Shown here: piece after piece, positions 43,160 to 54,595 of the stretch
How the letters are laid out: every line of letters starts with the position of its first letter
How positions within the stretch are numbered: the first letter of the stretch is position 1
Assembly: GCF_030269605.1 (NCBI RefSeq)
Contig: NZ_BSTQ01000015.1
Span: forward strand, 124,001 to 188,000
Length of the DNA stretch: 64,000 nucleotides
From: Lentzea sp. NBRC 105346
Lineage (GTDB): Bacteria; Actinomycetota; Actinomycetes; Mycobacteriales; Pseudonocardiaceae
Direction of reading: 5' to 3'
Program-made: the position numbers and the translations under genes
Notes under the pieces: generated by a model
What the model was told of the DNA's origin: nothing
Database searches by the model: none
What the model saw: only the letters and a program-made list of their open reading frames with translations

Positions 43160-44134
43160 GTGCGACTCGCCGCCGTACTGATCATCACCGGACTGCTCGC
43201 CGGCTGCTCGGCCGCGCCGGACACCGGCCAGGGCTGGTCGTTCACCGACGACCGCAACGAGACGGTCAGCGCGCGCGAACGTCCGCAACGGATCATCGCC
43301 CAGGTGTCCGCGGCCGGTGCGCTCACCGACTTCGGCGTCAAGGTGACCGGCACGTTCGGGCCGTTGAAGAAAGACGACGGCACTGTCGAGGCCGAGGCGG
43401 GCAGCGTCGACCCGGCGTCGGTCACCGACGTCACGGGCGGCGGCTACGGCGAGCTGAACCTGGAGAAGATCGCCGGGTTGTCGCCGGACCTGCTGGTCAG
43501 CGGCAAGTACGCCGAGTACGCGGGGCTGTGGCACGTGACCGAGGAGCAGGAGAAGTCGGTCCGGAAGATGGTGCCGACGGTCGGGATCCTGCAGTCCGGC
43601 AAGGCGCTGCCGGACACGATCGCCCGTTACCGCGACCTCGCGAAGGCGCTGGGCGGTGACGTCGACTCGGCACGGGTGAAGGCGGACTTCGACGCGTTCA
43701 CCAAGGCGTCCGACCGGATCCGCTCGATCGGATCCCGGATGCGCGCGGAGAACAAGACCGTGCTGGCGGTCGGCGGCACGACGGAGGGCTACTTCGTCGC
43801 GGTTCCCGCCCGCGCGCCGGACCTGGCGTACTACGTGAGCCTCGGACTGCCGATCACCACGCCGGCCAACCCCGACCTGCCCGGCGGCGGCTACTTCGAG
43901 CGGCTGTCGTGGGAGAACGCGGGCACCTACCGCCCGGACGTGTTGCTGTGGGACACCCGGCGCGCGTCGAACAAGCCCGAGGAGATGAAGCAGCACCCGG
44001 TGTTCGCCGCTCTCCCGGCCGCTGCCGCGAACAGGTTCGTGGGATGGGACGCCGTGGCGCCGATGTCGTACGCGAGCTACGCCAAGATCATGAATCGGCT
44101 GGCGGACCAGTTGGAAATCAGCCTCGGCCGATGA
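43160..44134 (+). CDS. Ferric-siderophore-binding lipoprotein (FecB/FhuD family)
   Basis: 324 residues. The lipobox is LLAGC at 13-17, then a type 3 periplasmic-binding fold ([23 protein letters not shown]-like [20 protein letters not shown], ending [20 protein letters not shown]). It captures a ferric siderophore for a FecCD importer. No permease is adjacent; the FecCD/FecCD/ATPase operon 40 kb upstream lacks a binding protein and could be its partner. AAGGGGG precedes GTG 43160. It is controlled by the adjacent iron box. Confidence 0.92.
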   Translation: MRLAAVLIITGLLAGCSAAPDTGQGWSFTDDRNETVSARERPQRIIAQVSAAGALTDFGVKVTGTFGPLKKDDGTVEAEAGSVDPASVTDVTGGGYGELNLEKIAGLSPDLLVSGKYAEYAGLWHVTEEQEKSVRKMVPTVGILQSGKALPDTIARYRDLAKALGGDVDSARVKADFDAFTKASDRIRSIGSRMRAENKTVLAVGGTTEGYFVAVPARAPDLAYYVSLGLPITTPANPDLPGGGYFERLSWENAGTYRPDVLLWDTRRASNKPEEMKQHPVFAALPAAAANRFVGWDAVAPMSYASYAKIMNRLADQLEISLGR

Positions 44135-44846
44135 ACGGCATGGCCGTCGCCATCACGGTCATGAACTGCACGTTGGCGCCCACCGGCAGTCCCGCCATGT
44201 AGCGCACGGCATCGGCGACGTGCTGGACGTCCATCGTGGGTTCGGGTGCGACGGAACCGTTGGCCTGCATGACACCCTGGCTCATCCGCTCGGTCAGCGG
44301 CGTGGCCGCGTTGCCGATGTCGATCTGCCCGCAGGCGATGTTGTACCGCCGGCCCTCCAGCGAGATCGACTTGGTGATGCCGGTGACGGCGTGCTTGGTC
44401 GCGTTGTAGGCGATGGCGTTCGGCCGCGGGGTGGTGGCGGAGATGGAGCCGTTGTTGATGATCCGGCCACCCCGCGGGTCCTGGTCGCGCATGACCCGGT
44501 ACGCCTCGCGGGCGCACAGGAACACTCCGGTCAGGTTCGTGTCCACGACGGTCGTCCACTGCTGTGCGGTGAAGTCCTCCAGCGGGGTCGCGGGCACGTT
44601 CGTCCCGGCGTTGTTGAACAACACGTCGACGCGGCCGAACCGGGCGACGACCGCGTTGAACAGGGCGACCACTTCGGACTCCTGCGTGACGTCGGTCGGC
44701 ACCGCGAAGGCATCGGGTGCCGTCTCCGCCAACGCGTCCGGCCGCCGACCGGCCAGCGCCACCTGATAGCCCGCGTCGAGAAGCGTGCGCGCCACCGCGC
44801 GTCCGACGCCGGAACCCGCACCCGTCACCACCGCAACGCCCGTCAC
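44118..44846 (-). CDS. Short-chain dehydrogenase/reductase
   Basis: 242-residue classical [15 protein letters not shown] (8-19) for the nucleotide, NNAG near 85, active-site S and YNATK (about 150). The last 17 bp overlap the convergent siderophore-binding gene. The GTG overlaps the stop of the MFS gene upstream. The substrate is unknown. Confidence 0.87.
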   Translation of the reverse strand: MTGVAVVTGAGSGVGRAVARTLLDAGYQVALAGRRPDALAETAPDAFAVPTDVTQESEVVALFNAVVARFGRVDVLFNNAGTNVPATPLEDFTAQQWTTVVDTNLTGVFLCAREAYRVMRDQDPRGGRIINNGSISATTPRPNAIAYNATKHAVTGITKSISLEGRRYNIACGQIDIGNAATPLTERMSQGVMQANGSVAPEPTMDVQHVADAVRYMAGLPVGANVQFMTVMATAMPFIGRG

Positions 44847-45988
44847 GCCGGCGAGCCTACCGACGCCGGTTGAGACGCGAGGCCGGCCAGCACCGCGACG
44901 AGCTGGATGCCCGCCACGAACAGCACCACGGTGACCGGCCCGTGGAACAGCAGCGGCCCGGCGGCGAACGCGCCGAGCGAGAACGCGCCGATCTTGAGGC
45001 TCGCCCCGGTCGTCGACACCTGGCCGAGCAGGTCGGCCGGCGTGTACCGCTGCCGGGCGGTGATCAGCACGGTCAGCGTCGGCCCGGACGCGAGACCGGC
45101 GAGGAACGCCAGCGCCGCCAGCCACACCACGTCCGGCGCGAGCGTCCACGCCGCGAACGACACCGCGTACAACCCGGTCGTCACGAACAGGATCCGCTCC
45201 GGCCGCCACCGCGACAGGTACGGCCGCAGCACGATCACCGACACCAGGATGCCGAGGTCGAGCGCGGCGAACACGAGACCGGCGAGCTCGCGGTCCGACC
45301 CGAGGCCCTGGACGAGCCACGGCAGCGCGACCGGGAGCATCCCGAACCCCACGAAGCTCACCACGGACGTCACGGTCGCCGCCCGCAACGGCGGCATCCG
45401 CACCAGATGGGCGGTTCCGGCGCGCAACGCGGCCAGCAGTGAGTCGTGTAAGGACGGTCGCGGCGCCGCGAGCCGCAGGCCGAGCGTGACCACACCACCG
45501 GCCACCGCCAGTCCGGCGATCACGACCATCGCCGCCGTCGGCGACCACGCCGCCGCCACCACACCCGCGGCCGCGGGCCCGACGATCGCGGAGGCGCTGA
45601 ACAGCATCGAGTCGTAGGCCGTGACGCGCGCGAGGTCACCGCCCAGGCGCGGCAGCATGCTGGTGAACCCGCCGCTCGTCATCGGCAGCGTCACGCCGGA
45701 GACCAGCGCCAGCACCGGCAGCCACGGTGCGGGGGACAACACCATGCCCAGCGTCATCGTGGCGAGGACGAACTGGTTGCCCGCCAACGCGATCAGCGGC
45801 CGGCGCGTGCGGTCGAGCCAGGCGCCCAGCAGCGGTCCGGACAGGATGGACGGCAGCGTGTAGGCCGCCGCCGTGACCGCGGCCAGCATCTTGCTGTCCG
45901 TGCGTTCCTGCACCAGGAAGACGACAGCGAGCAGCACCATCTCGTCGGCGAGCCGCGCCAGTCCGGCGGAGGTCAGGTAACGCCACAC
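44843..45988 (-). CDS. MFS transporter
   Basis: 381 residues with about twelve helices; [16 protein letters not shown] is the loop 2-3 motif. The GTG start has no strong ribosome site, which together with a 54-bp divergent region suggests a near-leaderless transcript. It is coupled to the SDR by GTGA. Substrate unknown; resembles drug or sugar exporters of the MFS enterobactin-exporter-like group. Confidence 0.85.
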   Translation of the reverse strand: MWRYLTSAGLARLADEMVLLAVVFLVQERTDSKMLAAVTAAAYTLPSILSGPLLGAWLDRTRRPLIALAGNQFVLATMTLGMVLSPAPWLPVLALVSGVTLPMTSGGFTSMLPRLGGDLARVTAYDSMLFSASAIVGPAAAGVVAAAWSPTAAMVVIAGLAVAGGVVTLGLRLAAPRPSLHDSLLAALRAGTAHLVRMPPLRAATVTSVVSFVGFGMLPVALPWLVQGLGSDRELAGLVFAALDLGILVSVIVLRPYLSRWRPERILFVTTGLYAVSFAAWTLAPDVVWLAALAFLAGLASGPTLTVLITARQRYTPADLLGQVSTTGASLKIGAFSLGAFAAGPLLFHGPVTVVLFVAGIQLVAVLAGLASQPASVGSPA

Positions 45989-46042
45989 CCGTTCTGCCTA
46001 ACAGGCGGGCCTGACGCCGTCGATCCATTTACGCTTCCTCGC

Positions 46043-47221
46043 GTGCTCTCCGGCCCGTTCCGCCTGCTCTGGACCGCGCGCGTCGTGTCGTTCGCCGGTG
46101 ACTCGCTCAGCCTCGTCGCGCTGATGCTGCACGTCGAGGCGACGACCGGGAAGGCGATCGCGGTGGCGGCCCTGCTGCTCGCCGGTGACTTCGTGCCGTC
46201 GCTGCTGAGCCCGCTGGCGGGTGCGATCAGCGACCGCTTCGACCTGAAGCGGGTCATGATCACGTGTGAGCTGGTGCAGGGCGCCCTGCTCGCGCTCATC
46301 GCGTTCTCGTTGCCGCCCTTGCCGTTGCTGCTCGGGCTGGTCGCGCTGCGGGCGATCGCCGGGCAGATCCTCCTGCCCGCGTCGCGCGCCGCCGTGCCCG
46401 CGCTGGTCGACGACGAGTACCTGCCGAGGGCGAACTCGTTGCTGGGCTTCGGGACCAACGGCGCCGAGGTGGTCGGGCCGTTGCTCGCGGCGGCGCTCCT
46501 GCCGTTCCTCGGGATCCGTGGCGTGCTGCTCGTGGACGCCGCGTCGTTCCTCCTCTCCGCCGGGCTGTTGACGAGACTCGCGGCGCTGCCGCGCACGCCG
46601 GACGCGGAAACCCTGGTGGGACAGGCGAAAGCCGGGCTCACGCTGCTCTGGCGCGTACCCGCCCTGCGGGTGATCTCACTCGGGTTCTGCGCGGTCGTGC
46701 TGTGCAATGGGATCGACGACGTCGCGCTCGTCATGCTGGCGCGCGACACGTTCGGGGCGGGGGAGTCGGCGACGAGCCTGCTGCTGGCCGCGGTCGGCAT
46801 CGGCCTCTTCGCCGGCTACCTGGTGCTCGCCCGGTTGAAACCGCCGATGACCGTGCTGCTGGTCGCCGGGTTCGCGGTGAGCAGCGTCGGCAACCTCCTG
46901 ACCGGCCTCGCGGGCGCGGTGGCGTTCGCGTTCGCCGTGCAGACCGTGCGGGGACTGGGCATCGCGGCGATGGACGTCGCGAGCAACACGTTGCTGCAGC
47001 GGCTCGTCCCGCCCGCGATGCTCGGGCGGGTGTTCGGCAACCTGTACGGCGCGATCGGCGTGGCCGCGGCCGGGTCGTATCTCCTCGGCGGGCTGCTGCT
47101 CGACGCGACGTCGCCGCCGGTCACGTTCGTGATCGCGGGCGGGCTGGGCACGCTGGCGACCATCGCGGTGGCGGTGTTCTGGCCACGGCAAGCCGGTGGT
47201 CACACCGGTAGCCCGGTGTGA
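46043..47221 (+). CDS. MFS transporter
   Basis: 392 residues with about twelve helices. The N-terminus LSGPFRLLWTARVVSFAGDS and loop GAISDRFDLKRVMI are typical of the EntS-like MFS group. It is divergent from another MFS gene of similar type 54 bp away; both could arise from an old duplication. The stop codon lies within a 14-bp-stem terminator. Substrate unknown. Confidence 0.88.
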   Translation: MLSGPFRLLWTARVVSFAGDSLSLVALMLHVEATTGKAIAVAALLLAGDFVPSLLSPLAGAISDRFDLKRVMITCELVQGALLALIAFSLPPLPLLLGLVALRAIAGQILLPASRAAVPALVDDEYLPRANSLLGFGTNGAEVVGPLLAAALLPFLGIRGVLLVDAASFLLSAGLLTRLAALPRTPDAETLVGQAKAGLTLLWRVPALRVISLGFCAVVLCNGIDDVALVMLARDTFGAGESATSLLLAAVGIGLFAGYLVLARLKPPMTVLLVAGFAVSSVGNLLTGLAGAVAFAFAVQTVRGLGIAAMDVASNTLLQRLVPPAMLGRVFGNLYGAIGVAAAGSYLLGGLLLDATSPPVTFVIAGGLGTLATIAVAVFWPRQAGGHTGSPV

Positions 47222-47227
47222 CCACCG
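47194..47227. terminator. 14-bp stem terminator overlapping an MFS stop codon
   Basis: Arms 47194-47207 and 47214-47227 pair perfectly with a 6-nt loop. The MFS TGA (47219-47221) is inside the right arm. It serves both convergent genes. Confidence 0.75.
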
Positions 47228-47241
47228 TCCCTAGTGGACTG

Positions 47242-47781
47242 TCAGACGACTATCGCGATGGCTTCGAGCCTGCGGGACTGGCCGGTCGTCCCCGAGACCT
47301 GGCCGTTGCAGCGGGTGCCCTGCCACCCGATGTCCTGCAGGTGGGAGTTGTAGCAAATGCTGCCGATGCTCGCGCCGATCGCGATGGCCTCGAGCCGGCG
47401 CGACTGCCCGGTGGTGCCGGAGATCTCACCGTTGCAGCGGGTGCCCTGCCACCCGATGTCCTGGAGGTGCGAGTTGTAGCAGACGCCGCCGACGTCGGTG
47501 CTGACGACGATGACGATCGCCTCCAGCCGGCGCGACTGCCCGGTCGTGCCGGCGATCTCGCCGTTGCACCGGGCGCCCTGCCAGCCGATGTCCTGCAGGT
47601 GTGCGTTGTAGCAGACGGCCCGCGCGGCGGGGTTCACCTGCTTGAGCTCGGCCAGTTTCTCCTGCGCCTGCTGCAGTCCGACGGCCGGGTCGGGTGCTGC
47701 GTGGGCGGGTGTTACCGAGAGGAACGTCGTGACGAGCGCGATGATCACGCCGAGCACAGCGGATCTGCGTCTGTGAGGCAC
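47242..47781 (-). CDS. Secreted protein of three ChW repeats
   Basis: 179 residues. The signal peptide ends THAHA-like at PAHAAPD, followed by a short helix and three near-identical 47-residue repeats, each with CYN(S/A)HLQDIGWQG, RCNG and GTTGQSRRLEAI. This is the ChW (clostridial hydrophobic with conserved W) repeat, thought to bind carbohydrate or mediate surface contacts. Each repeat has two cysteines, probably a disulfide. AAGGGA stands 7 nt before GTG 47781. No catalytic domain is attached. Confidence 0.88.
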   Translation of the reverse strand: MPHRRRSAVLGVIIALVTTFLSVTPAHAAPDPAVGLQQAQEKLAELKQVNPAARAVCYNAHLQDIGWQGARCNGEIAGTTGQSRRLEAIVIVVSTDVGGVCYNSHLQDIGWQGTRCNGEISGTTGQSRRLEAIAIGASIGSICYNSHLQDIGWQGTRCNGQVSGTTGQSRRLEAIAIVV

Positions 47782-47917
47782 AGCGGAATCCCTTCGGTGG
47801 AATGGGTTTTCCCCGTCGGCGGCCCCTCCGACCTTTCCAGTGCCGGGCCCCGCTCGCACAGGAGCCAACCGGGGTATTTTGGTGGTACGCCTGCAGGGTG
47901 CACGAGGGGGAGTGATC

Positions 47918-48907
47918 ATGAAGGTAGTGGTCGCCGCGTTAGCGGCGATGCTGGCGATCGGAGCAACCGGATCCGCCGGCGCGGCACCGAAATTCCAGGT
48001 GTCGTCGACATCCTGGACCGCCAAGTCGCGTGGCTGGGCGCTCGGCACGGACGACAAAGGCACGGCGTTGCTGCGCACGGTCGATGGCGGCGCGTCGTGG
48101 CGGCGCACCACCACGCCGGACATCGCGCCCGGCACGGACCGGCTGCGCGTGTTCTTCGCCAACGAGATGGCCGGTGTGATCACCAACGGCGAGCGGCTGT
48201 TCGTCACCCGCACCGGCGGCGTCACGTGGCGCGAGGTGCTTTTGCCGACGCCGCAACGGGTTTCGTTCGGTGCGATCGCCGCGGACTCCACGTCGTTCCT
48301 CGTCGTGGTGTCGAGCCCGGCGGTGACGCAGCTCTACCGGTCGCCGCTGTCGGGCGGCTCCTGGAGCCCCGTGCCCGGAGTGTCGGTGACCGGCGCGGCG
48401 GACGGCGACATCGCGATGCTCGGCTGGCGGTCCTACGTCGTGCTGGCGAAGGTGCACGAGGAGCGCAGGTACTGGGTGAACGGCCGGCTCGGCTGGCAGG
48501 AGGCCAAGCCGCCGTGCGATGTGGACAGCGCGACCAAGCTCAGCGCGGTGGAGAACGCCGTCTTCGCGTTGTGCAGCTGGAATCCCGGCCAGGGGTTCAT
48601 GTTCAAGGAACTGCGTCAGGCCACAGTGGATGGTGAGTTCGCCACGGTGAGCCGTGGGCCGGACCAGGGCATCACGATCGACCTCGCGGCGGCGTCGCAG
48701 TCCACCGCGGTCGTGTCGGCCGTGGGGATCGGCGCGGGCTGGCTGCACCGTTCGGTGAAGGGCGAGTGGACCACGCCGTTCGTCCAGGAGGGCGGGCCGC
48801 TGTTCGACCTGGCGTTCACCGATCCGGACCACGGTTTCGCGGTGCAGGACGGCGTCATCTACCGGACGTCGGACGGCGGGGCCGGCTGGTCTCCGCTGCC
48901 GATCTGA
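47918..48907 (+). CDS. Secreted BNR/YCF48-like beta-propeller protein
   Basis: 329 residues with a signal peptide (1-24). Repeats of the form LLRTVDGGASWRR, FVTRTGGVTWREV and IYRTSDGGAGW are Asp-box/BNR motifs of a sialidase-like propeller, but no catalytic arginine triad or nucleophile is apparent. It is likely a binding or scaffold protein. GAGGGGGAG precedes the ATG. Its last 53 bp overlap the convergent TetR gene. Confidence 0.75.
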   Translation: MKVVVAALAAMLAIGATGSAGAAPKFQVSSTSWTAKSRGWALGTDDKGTALLRTVDGGASWRRTTTPDIAPGTDRLRVFFANEMAGVITNGERLFVTRTGGVTWREVLLPTPQRVSFGAIAADSTSFLVVVSSPAVTQLYRSPLSGGSWSPVPGVSVTGAADGDIAMLGWRSYVVLAKVHEERRYWVNGRLGWQEAKPPCDVDSATKLSAVENAVFALCSWNPGQGFMFKELRQATVDGEFATVSRGPDQGITIDLAAASQSTAVVSAVGIGAGWLHRSVKGEWTTPFVQEGGPLFDLAFTDPDHGFAVQDGVIYRTSDGGAGWSPLPI

Positions 48908-49661
48908 TCGCCGCCGCCACGCCGTCCAGTAGCACGGCCAGCCCGTCGGCGAACGCCGACCGGACCTTGTGCTCGTAGTCCGGCACGTCGTCGGGATCCT
49001 CGCTCTGCAACCACGTGAGCATCGGGAAGCGGGCGGCGAAGTCCGGCGCGACCTCCTGCAGTGCCGCGGACTGACCGGCCCACCACGCGTCGTCGGTGGT
49101 GCCGGTCGCCGTGCTGGCGTCGCGCGCCTCGGTGACGGACTCGGCCGACCCGCGCACGTAGTGCACGAGCGCGCTGACGATCGGCCGCAGCCGCGCGGCG
49201 GGCAGGCCGGTCGTGCGCAGGATCCCGGCGACGGCCTCCAGTGAGCCGAAGCTGTTCGGGCCGAGCACCGGCCGCGCCTGCGACACGTGCAGCATCCACG
49301 GGTGGCGCAGGTAGAACGCCCACAGCTGCTCCGCCCACGCCGTCACCGCGGGCCGCCAGCCGTCCTCGACGGGGTAATCGGCGGGCAGCTCGCCGAGCGT
49401 GCGGTCGTACATGAGGTCGACCAGCTCGCTCTTGTTCGGCACGTACGTGTAGAGCGCCATCGCCGTGCGGCCGAGCCGTTCCCCGACCGCGCGCATCGAC
49501 AGCGCGGCCATGCCGGACTCGTCGGCGACCCCGATCGCCGCGTCCACGATCGAATCCACGGTGAGGCCCTGCTTGGGGCCGGGCCGTGGCGAGTCGTCGT
49601 GCGTGCGCCAGAGCAGCGCCAGCGACCGCCGTGGGTCGCCCTGGCCGGCGAAAACAACCAC
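48855..49661 (-). CDS. TetR-family repressor
   Basis: 268 residues: HTH about 35-80 (GLTVDSIVDAAIGVADESGM, RAVGERLGRTAMALYTYVPNK) and a TetR_C_1-type ligand domain with LRHPWMLHVSQARPVLGPN. AAGGAG stands 7 nt before GTG 49661. It faces the UvrA-like gene across two operator copies, so it most likely represses itself and the UvrA/siderophore-interacting operon until it binds a drug-like ligand. Confidence 0.9.
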   Translation of the reverse strand: MVVFAGQGDPRRSLALLWRTHDDSPRPGPKQGLTVDSIVDAAIGVADESGMAALSMRAVGERLGRTAMALYTYVPNKSELVDLMYDRTLGELPADYPVEDGWRPAVTAWAEQLWAFYLRHPWMLHVSQARPVLGPNSFGSLEAVAGILRTTGLPAARLRPIVSALVHYVRGSAESVTEARDASTATGTTDDAWWAGQSAALQEVAPDFAARFPMLTWLQSEDPDDVPDYEHKVRSAFADGLAVLLDGVAAAIRSAAETSRPRRPTSGR

Positions 49662-49671
49662 CTTGCCACTC

Positions 49672-49685
49672 CTTACGGCATAAAG
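49672..49685. promoter_or_regulatory. TetR operator, copy 1
   Basis: CTTACGGCATAAAG, an imperfect form of the copy 2 dyad, just upstream of the TetR ribosome site. The centre is about 30 bp (three helical turns) from copy 2. Confidence 0.65.
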
Positions 49686-49701
49686 TAACGTCGCACTGAC
49701 T

Positions 49702-49716
49702 CTTTACACCATAAAG
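49702..49716. promoter_or_regulatory. TetR operator, copy 2
   Basis: CTTTACACCATAAAG: perfect CTTTA/TAAAG arms with a 5-bp centre, 16 bp before the UvrA-like start. It overlaps the likely -10 region of the UvrA-like gene. Confidence 0.7.
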
Positions 49717-49731
49717 TATCAGGGGGACAAG

Positions 49732-51986
<2,255 letters not shown>

Positions 51987-51990
<4 letters not shown>

Positions 51991-52751
51991 AGCTCTTGAC
52001 CGTGGTGGCCGTGCGGCCGCTGACCCCGCGGATGGTCCGGGTGACGTTCGCGGGGGAGGGACTGGACTCGTTCGAGACGTGGCCGGACCAGCAGCTGAAG
52101 CTGCTGTTCCCCAAGCCCGGTTTCTCTTTGCCCCGCTTGGACTTCGACGACGTCATGTCGTGGTATCAGGCCTATCTGGCGGTGCCCGAGGCCGCTCGGC
52201 CGTGGATGCGCAGCTTCACCGTGCGTTCGTACGACCCGTCCACCGCCACCATCGACGTCGACTTCGTGCTGCACGGCCCGTCCGGACCCGCTTCCCGTTG
52301 GGCCGCCGCGGTTTCGCCCGGTGACGTGGTGGGCCGGTACGGGCCGGATCGCATGTACCACAAGCCATTGGGTTCGGCCGACTGGTACCTGCTGGCCGGT
52401 GACGAGACGGCGATCCCGGCCATCGGGTCGCTGCTGGAGTCGTTGTCCGCGCCCGTGCAGGTCTTCGTGTCGGTTGTCGACGAGTACGAGAAGCAGGACC
52501 TCGGGCGGGAGGTTCAGTGGGTGCCGCGCGGGATGCTGCTGTCCGCGGTGTCGTCGGCGATCTTCCCCGACGGTTCGGTCTTCGCCTGGCTGGCCGGGGA
52601 GGCGGGCGAGGTGCGCGAGCTGCGGCGGCATCTGGTGGGGGAGCGGGGTCTGGCGAAGCAGTCGATCGACTTCACCGGGTACTGGCGGCGGTCGCTGACG
52701 CAGGACGACGCCCCGACCGAGGAGGATCTGGCCGACATCCAGGATCGGTAA
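51987..52751 (+). CDS. Siderophore-interacting FAD-dependent reductase (SIP family)
   Basis: 254 residues. The FAD block is [20 protein letters not shown] (about 75-94), followed by [14 protein letters not shown] and the NAD(P)H side [17 protein letters not shown] (about 130-147), ending [16 protein letters not shown] and GYWRRS. These features define ViuB/YqjH-like proteins that reduce ferric siderophores in the cytoplasm. The GTG overlaps the UvrA-like stop, an unusual partnership. Confidence 0.9.
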
Positions 52752-52752
52752 C

Positions 52753-53151
52753 GTGGAAAGCATGACCGAGCGCAAACCACCTGGCGTGTCGTTCGAGTCG
52801 TGGGTCGACCGGCAGATCCGCGAGGCACAGGAGCGCGGCGAGTTCGACAACCTCGCCGGCTCCGGCAAACCCCTGCCCGTCGAACCGTACGACGAGGACT
52901 GGTGGATCAAGAAGAAGGTCCGCGAGGAGGAGGGCACCGTCCTGCCCGCCTCCCTGCAGCTGCGCCGGGAGGCCTTCGACGCCCGCGCGCTCGCCGTCGC
53001 GGCGTCCTCCGACGACGAGGCCCGGCGGATACTTTCGGCGATCAACGCCCGCATCGTCGAGGCGTTGCGCAAGCCGTTGTCCGGGCCACCGCTGAACCTC
53101 ATGCCGTTCGACGTCGAGGCCGTGCTGCGGGAACGTCAGGCCGGCTCGTAG
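52753..53151 (+). CDS. DUF1992 (DNAJC28-like) protein
   Basis: 132 residues. The diagnostic block [20 protein letters not shown] then GKPLP (about 18-42) is followed by [10 protein letters not shown] and a helical tail. Function is unknown. The start is GTG 52753, one base after the reductase stop, or ATG 52762. Its last 16 bp overlap the convergent DHFR-like gene. Confidence 0.87.
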   Translation: MESMTERKPPGVSFESWVDRQIREAQERGEFDNLAGSGKPLPVEPYDEDWWIKKKVREEEGTVLPASLQLRREAFDARALAVAASSDDEARRILSAINARIVEALRKPLSGPPLNLMPFDVEAVLRERQAGS

Positions 53152-53678
53152 TCGATGATCGTGAGGCCGCTGTCGTAGTTCCGCTGTTCGACGGGCTTGA
53201 GCGGCTGCTTGCCGAACCCGTCCGCGAACAGCTTGCGACCCTCGCCGAGCACCACCGGGAACAGCATGATCCGGTAGACGTCGATGAGGTTCGCCTGCCG
53301 CAGCGTGTTGAACAGCTGCGCGCTGCCGTTGAGCAGCAGGTCGTTGCCGGGCTGCTCCCTGACCTTGCGGACCTCCTCGACGGGGTCGCCCTTGAGCAGG
53401 ATCGACCCTTCCCAGTCCGCGCTGTCCAAAGTGGATGACACGACGTACTTGGGCATCGTGTTGAACTTCTCGCCGAACTCGCCGGTCTCGGCCCGCATCT
53501 TCGGCCACGCCTCGGCGAACCCCTCGTAGGTCTTGCGGCCGAGCAGCAGCGCGTCGCTCGCCTGCAGCTCCGCCCACTTGAACTGGCCGACCTCGTCGCT
53601 GAACCACGGATGCGACCACTGGCCGGGTTCCTCGAAGACGCCGTCGAGGGACACGTACTCCACCGCGACAAGACGCAT
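53136..53678 (-). CDS. RibD C-terminal/dihydrofolate-reductase-like oxidoreductase
   Basis: 180-residue protein of the YyaP/YwjB-like family: MRLVAVEYVSLDGVFEEPG, ALLLGRKTYEGFAEAWP, YVVSSTL, NDLLLNGSAQLFNTLRQANL and FPVVLGEGRKLF. It probably binds NADPH and reduces an unknown small molecule. AAGGGTGGA precedes ATG 53678. Confidence 0.88.
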   Translation of the reverse strand: MRLVAVEYVSLDGVFEEPGQWSHPWFSDEVGQFKWAELQASDALLLGRKTYEGFAEAWPKMRAETGEFGEKFNTMPKYVVSSTLDSADWEGSILLKGDPVEEVRKVREQPGNDLLLNGSAQLFNTLRQANLIDVYRIMLFPVVLGEGRKLFADGFGKQPLKPVEQRNYDSGLTIIDYEPA

Positions 53679-53745
53679 GGCTCCACCCTTTCCTCGGTGT
53701 GTCACTCTCCCGTCGATCGGCTCTCGTAGCGATTCGACATCCGGC

Positions 53746-54522
53746 TCAAGATTTTTTCGCCAGTCGCGCGATCCGGCGGTCGAACGTCCGGTTCAGCACC
53801 GGCGAGACGAGGCCGCCCAGCCGTGCGAGCAGGGACGTTCCGGTGTCCGGGCAGATCAGGAACCTGCGCCGGTCCATGCCCTGGACGATCTTCTGAGCGA
53901 CGGCCTCGGGGGTCATCGGCTTGATCGTGCCGCTGATCGCGAACGTCTCCGCGGGCTTGAACCGGTTCTCATCGGCGAGCTGCGGCGTGTCGACGTCCGG
54001 CGGGAACACCACGCCGACGTGCACGCCGTGTGGCGTCAGCTCCGCCCTGAGTGACTCCATCAGGCCCCGGACCGCGAACTTCGCCGGCCCGTACGCGCTG
54101 TACCCGTAGATGCCGAGCAACCCGGTCGCCGAGCTGACGGCGACGATGCTGCCCGCCCTGTTCTTGACCATCTGCGGTGCCACGGCCCGGATCGCGTAGA
54201 GCGTGCCGAAGTAGTCCACCTCGATCATCTGCCGGAACACCTCGGTGTCCAGTTCGAGGAACCGGCCCGGACGTGCCAGCCCGGCGCAGCTGATCAGCGC
54301 GTCGCACGGACCGGCCTCGTCGACCAGGCCGTCGATCGCGGCGCTGAGTTTCGTTTCGTCGGACACGTCGACAGCTCGGGTGTTCGCGTTGAGCTCCTCG
54401 CCCGCCGCTTCGAGGCGGGCGGCGCCTCGGGCTATCAGTGAGACCGTCCAGCCGCGGGCCTTGAGGATGCGTGCGGTCGCGAGTCCGATGCCGCTCGAGC
54501 CGCCGGTGATGATCGCGTGCAT
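53746..54522 (-). CDS. SDR resembling 3-ketodihydrosphingosine reductase
   Basis: 258 residues: ITGGSSGIGLATA (5-17), NADP-type IARGAARL (36-43), active-site YGPAK (about 150), and the C-terminal run VFPPDVDTPQLADENRFKP followed by AETFAISG, which parallels the PPDTDTP...EENRxKPxET signature of eukaryotic KDSR/TSC10. It would reduce 3-ketosphinganine or another long-chain beta-keto substrate. No serine palmitoyltransferase is nearby, so the assignment by family is uncertain. Confidence 0.72.
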   Translation of the reverse strand: MHAIITGGSSGIGLATARILKARGWTVSLIARGAARLEAAGEELNANTRAVDVSDETKLSAAIDGLVDEAGPCDALISCAGLARPGRFLELDTEVFRQMIEVDYFGTLYAIRAVAPQMVKNRAGSIVAVSSATGLLGIYGYSAYGPAKFAVRGLMESLRAELTPHGVHVGVVFPPDVDTPQLADENRFKPAETFAISGTIKPMTPEAVAQKIVQGMDRRRFLICPDTGTSLLARLGGLVSPVLNRTFDRRIARLAKKS

Positions 54523-54595
54523 CGGCCCACCTTGCCAGGCCTCGCCGGGTCGCGGTAGGAAGGGTTCACCGCCACCGCGTCTTGTGGAGGCGGGC

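Noticed and set aside
33705-44134. A secondary-metabolite cluster around the AfsR-like SARP
   Set aside because: No NRPS, PKS, terpene, IucA/IucC or lanthipeptide genes are present. The CysK-like gene and MFS alone are insufficient.
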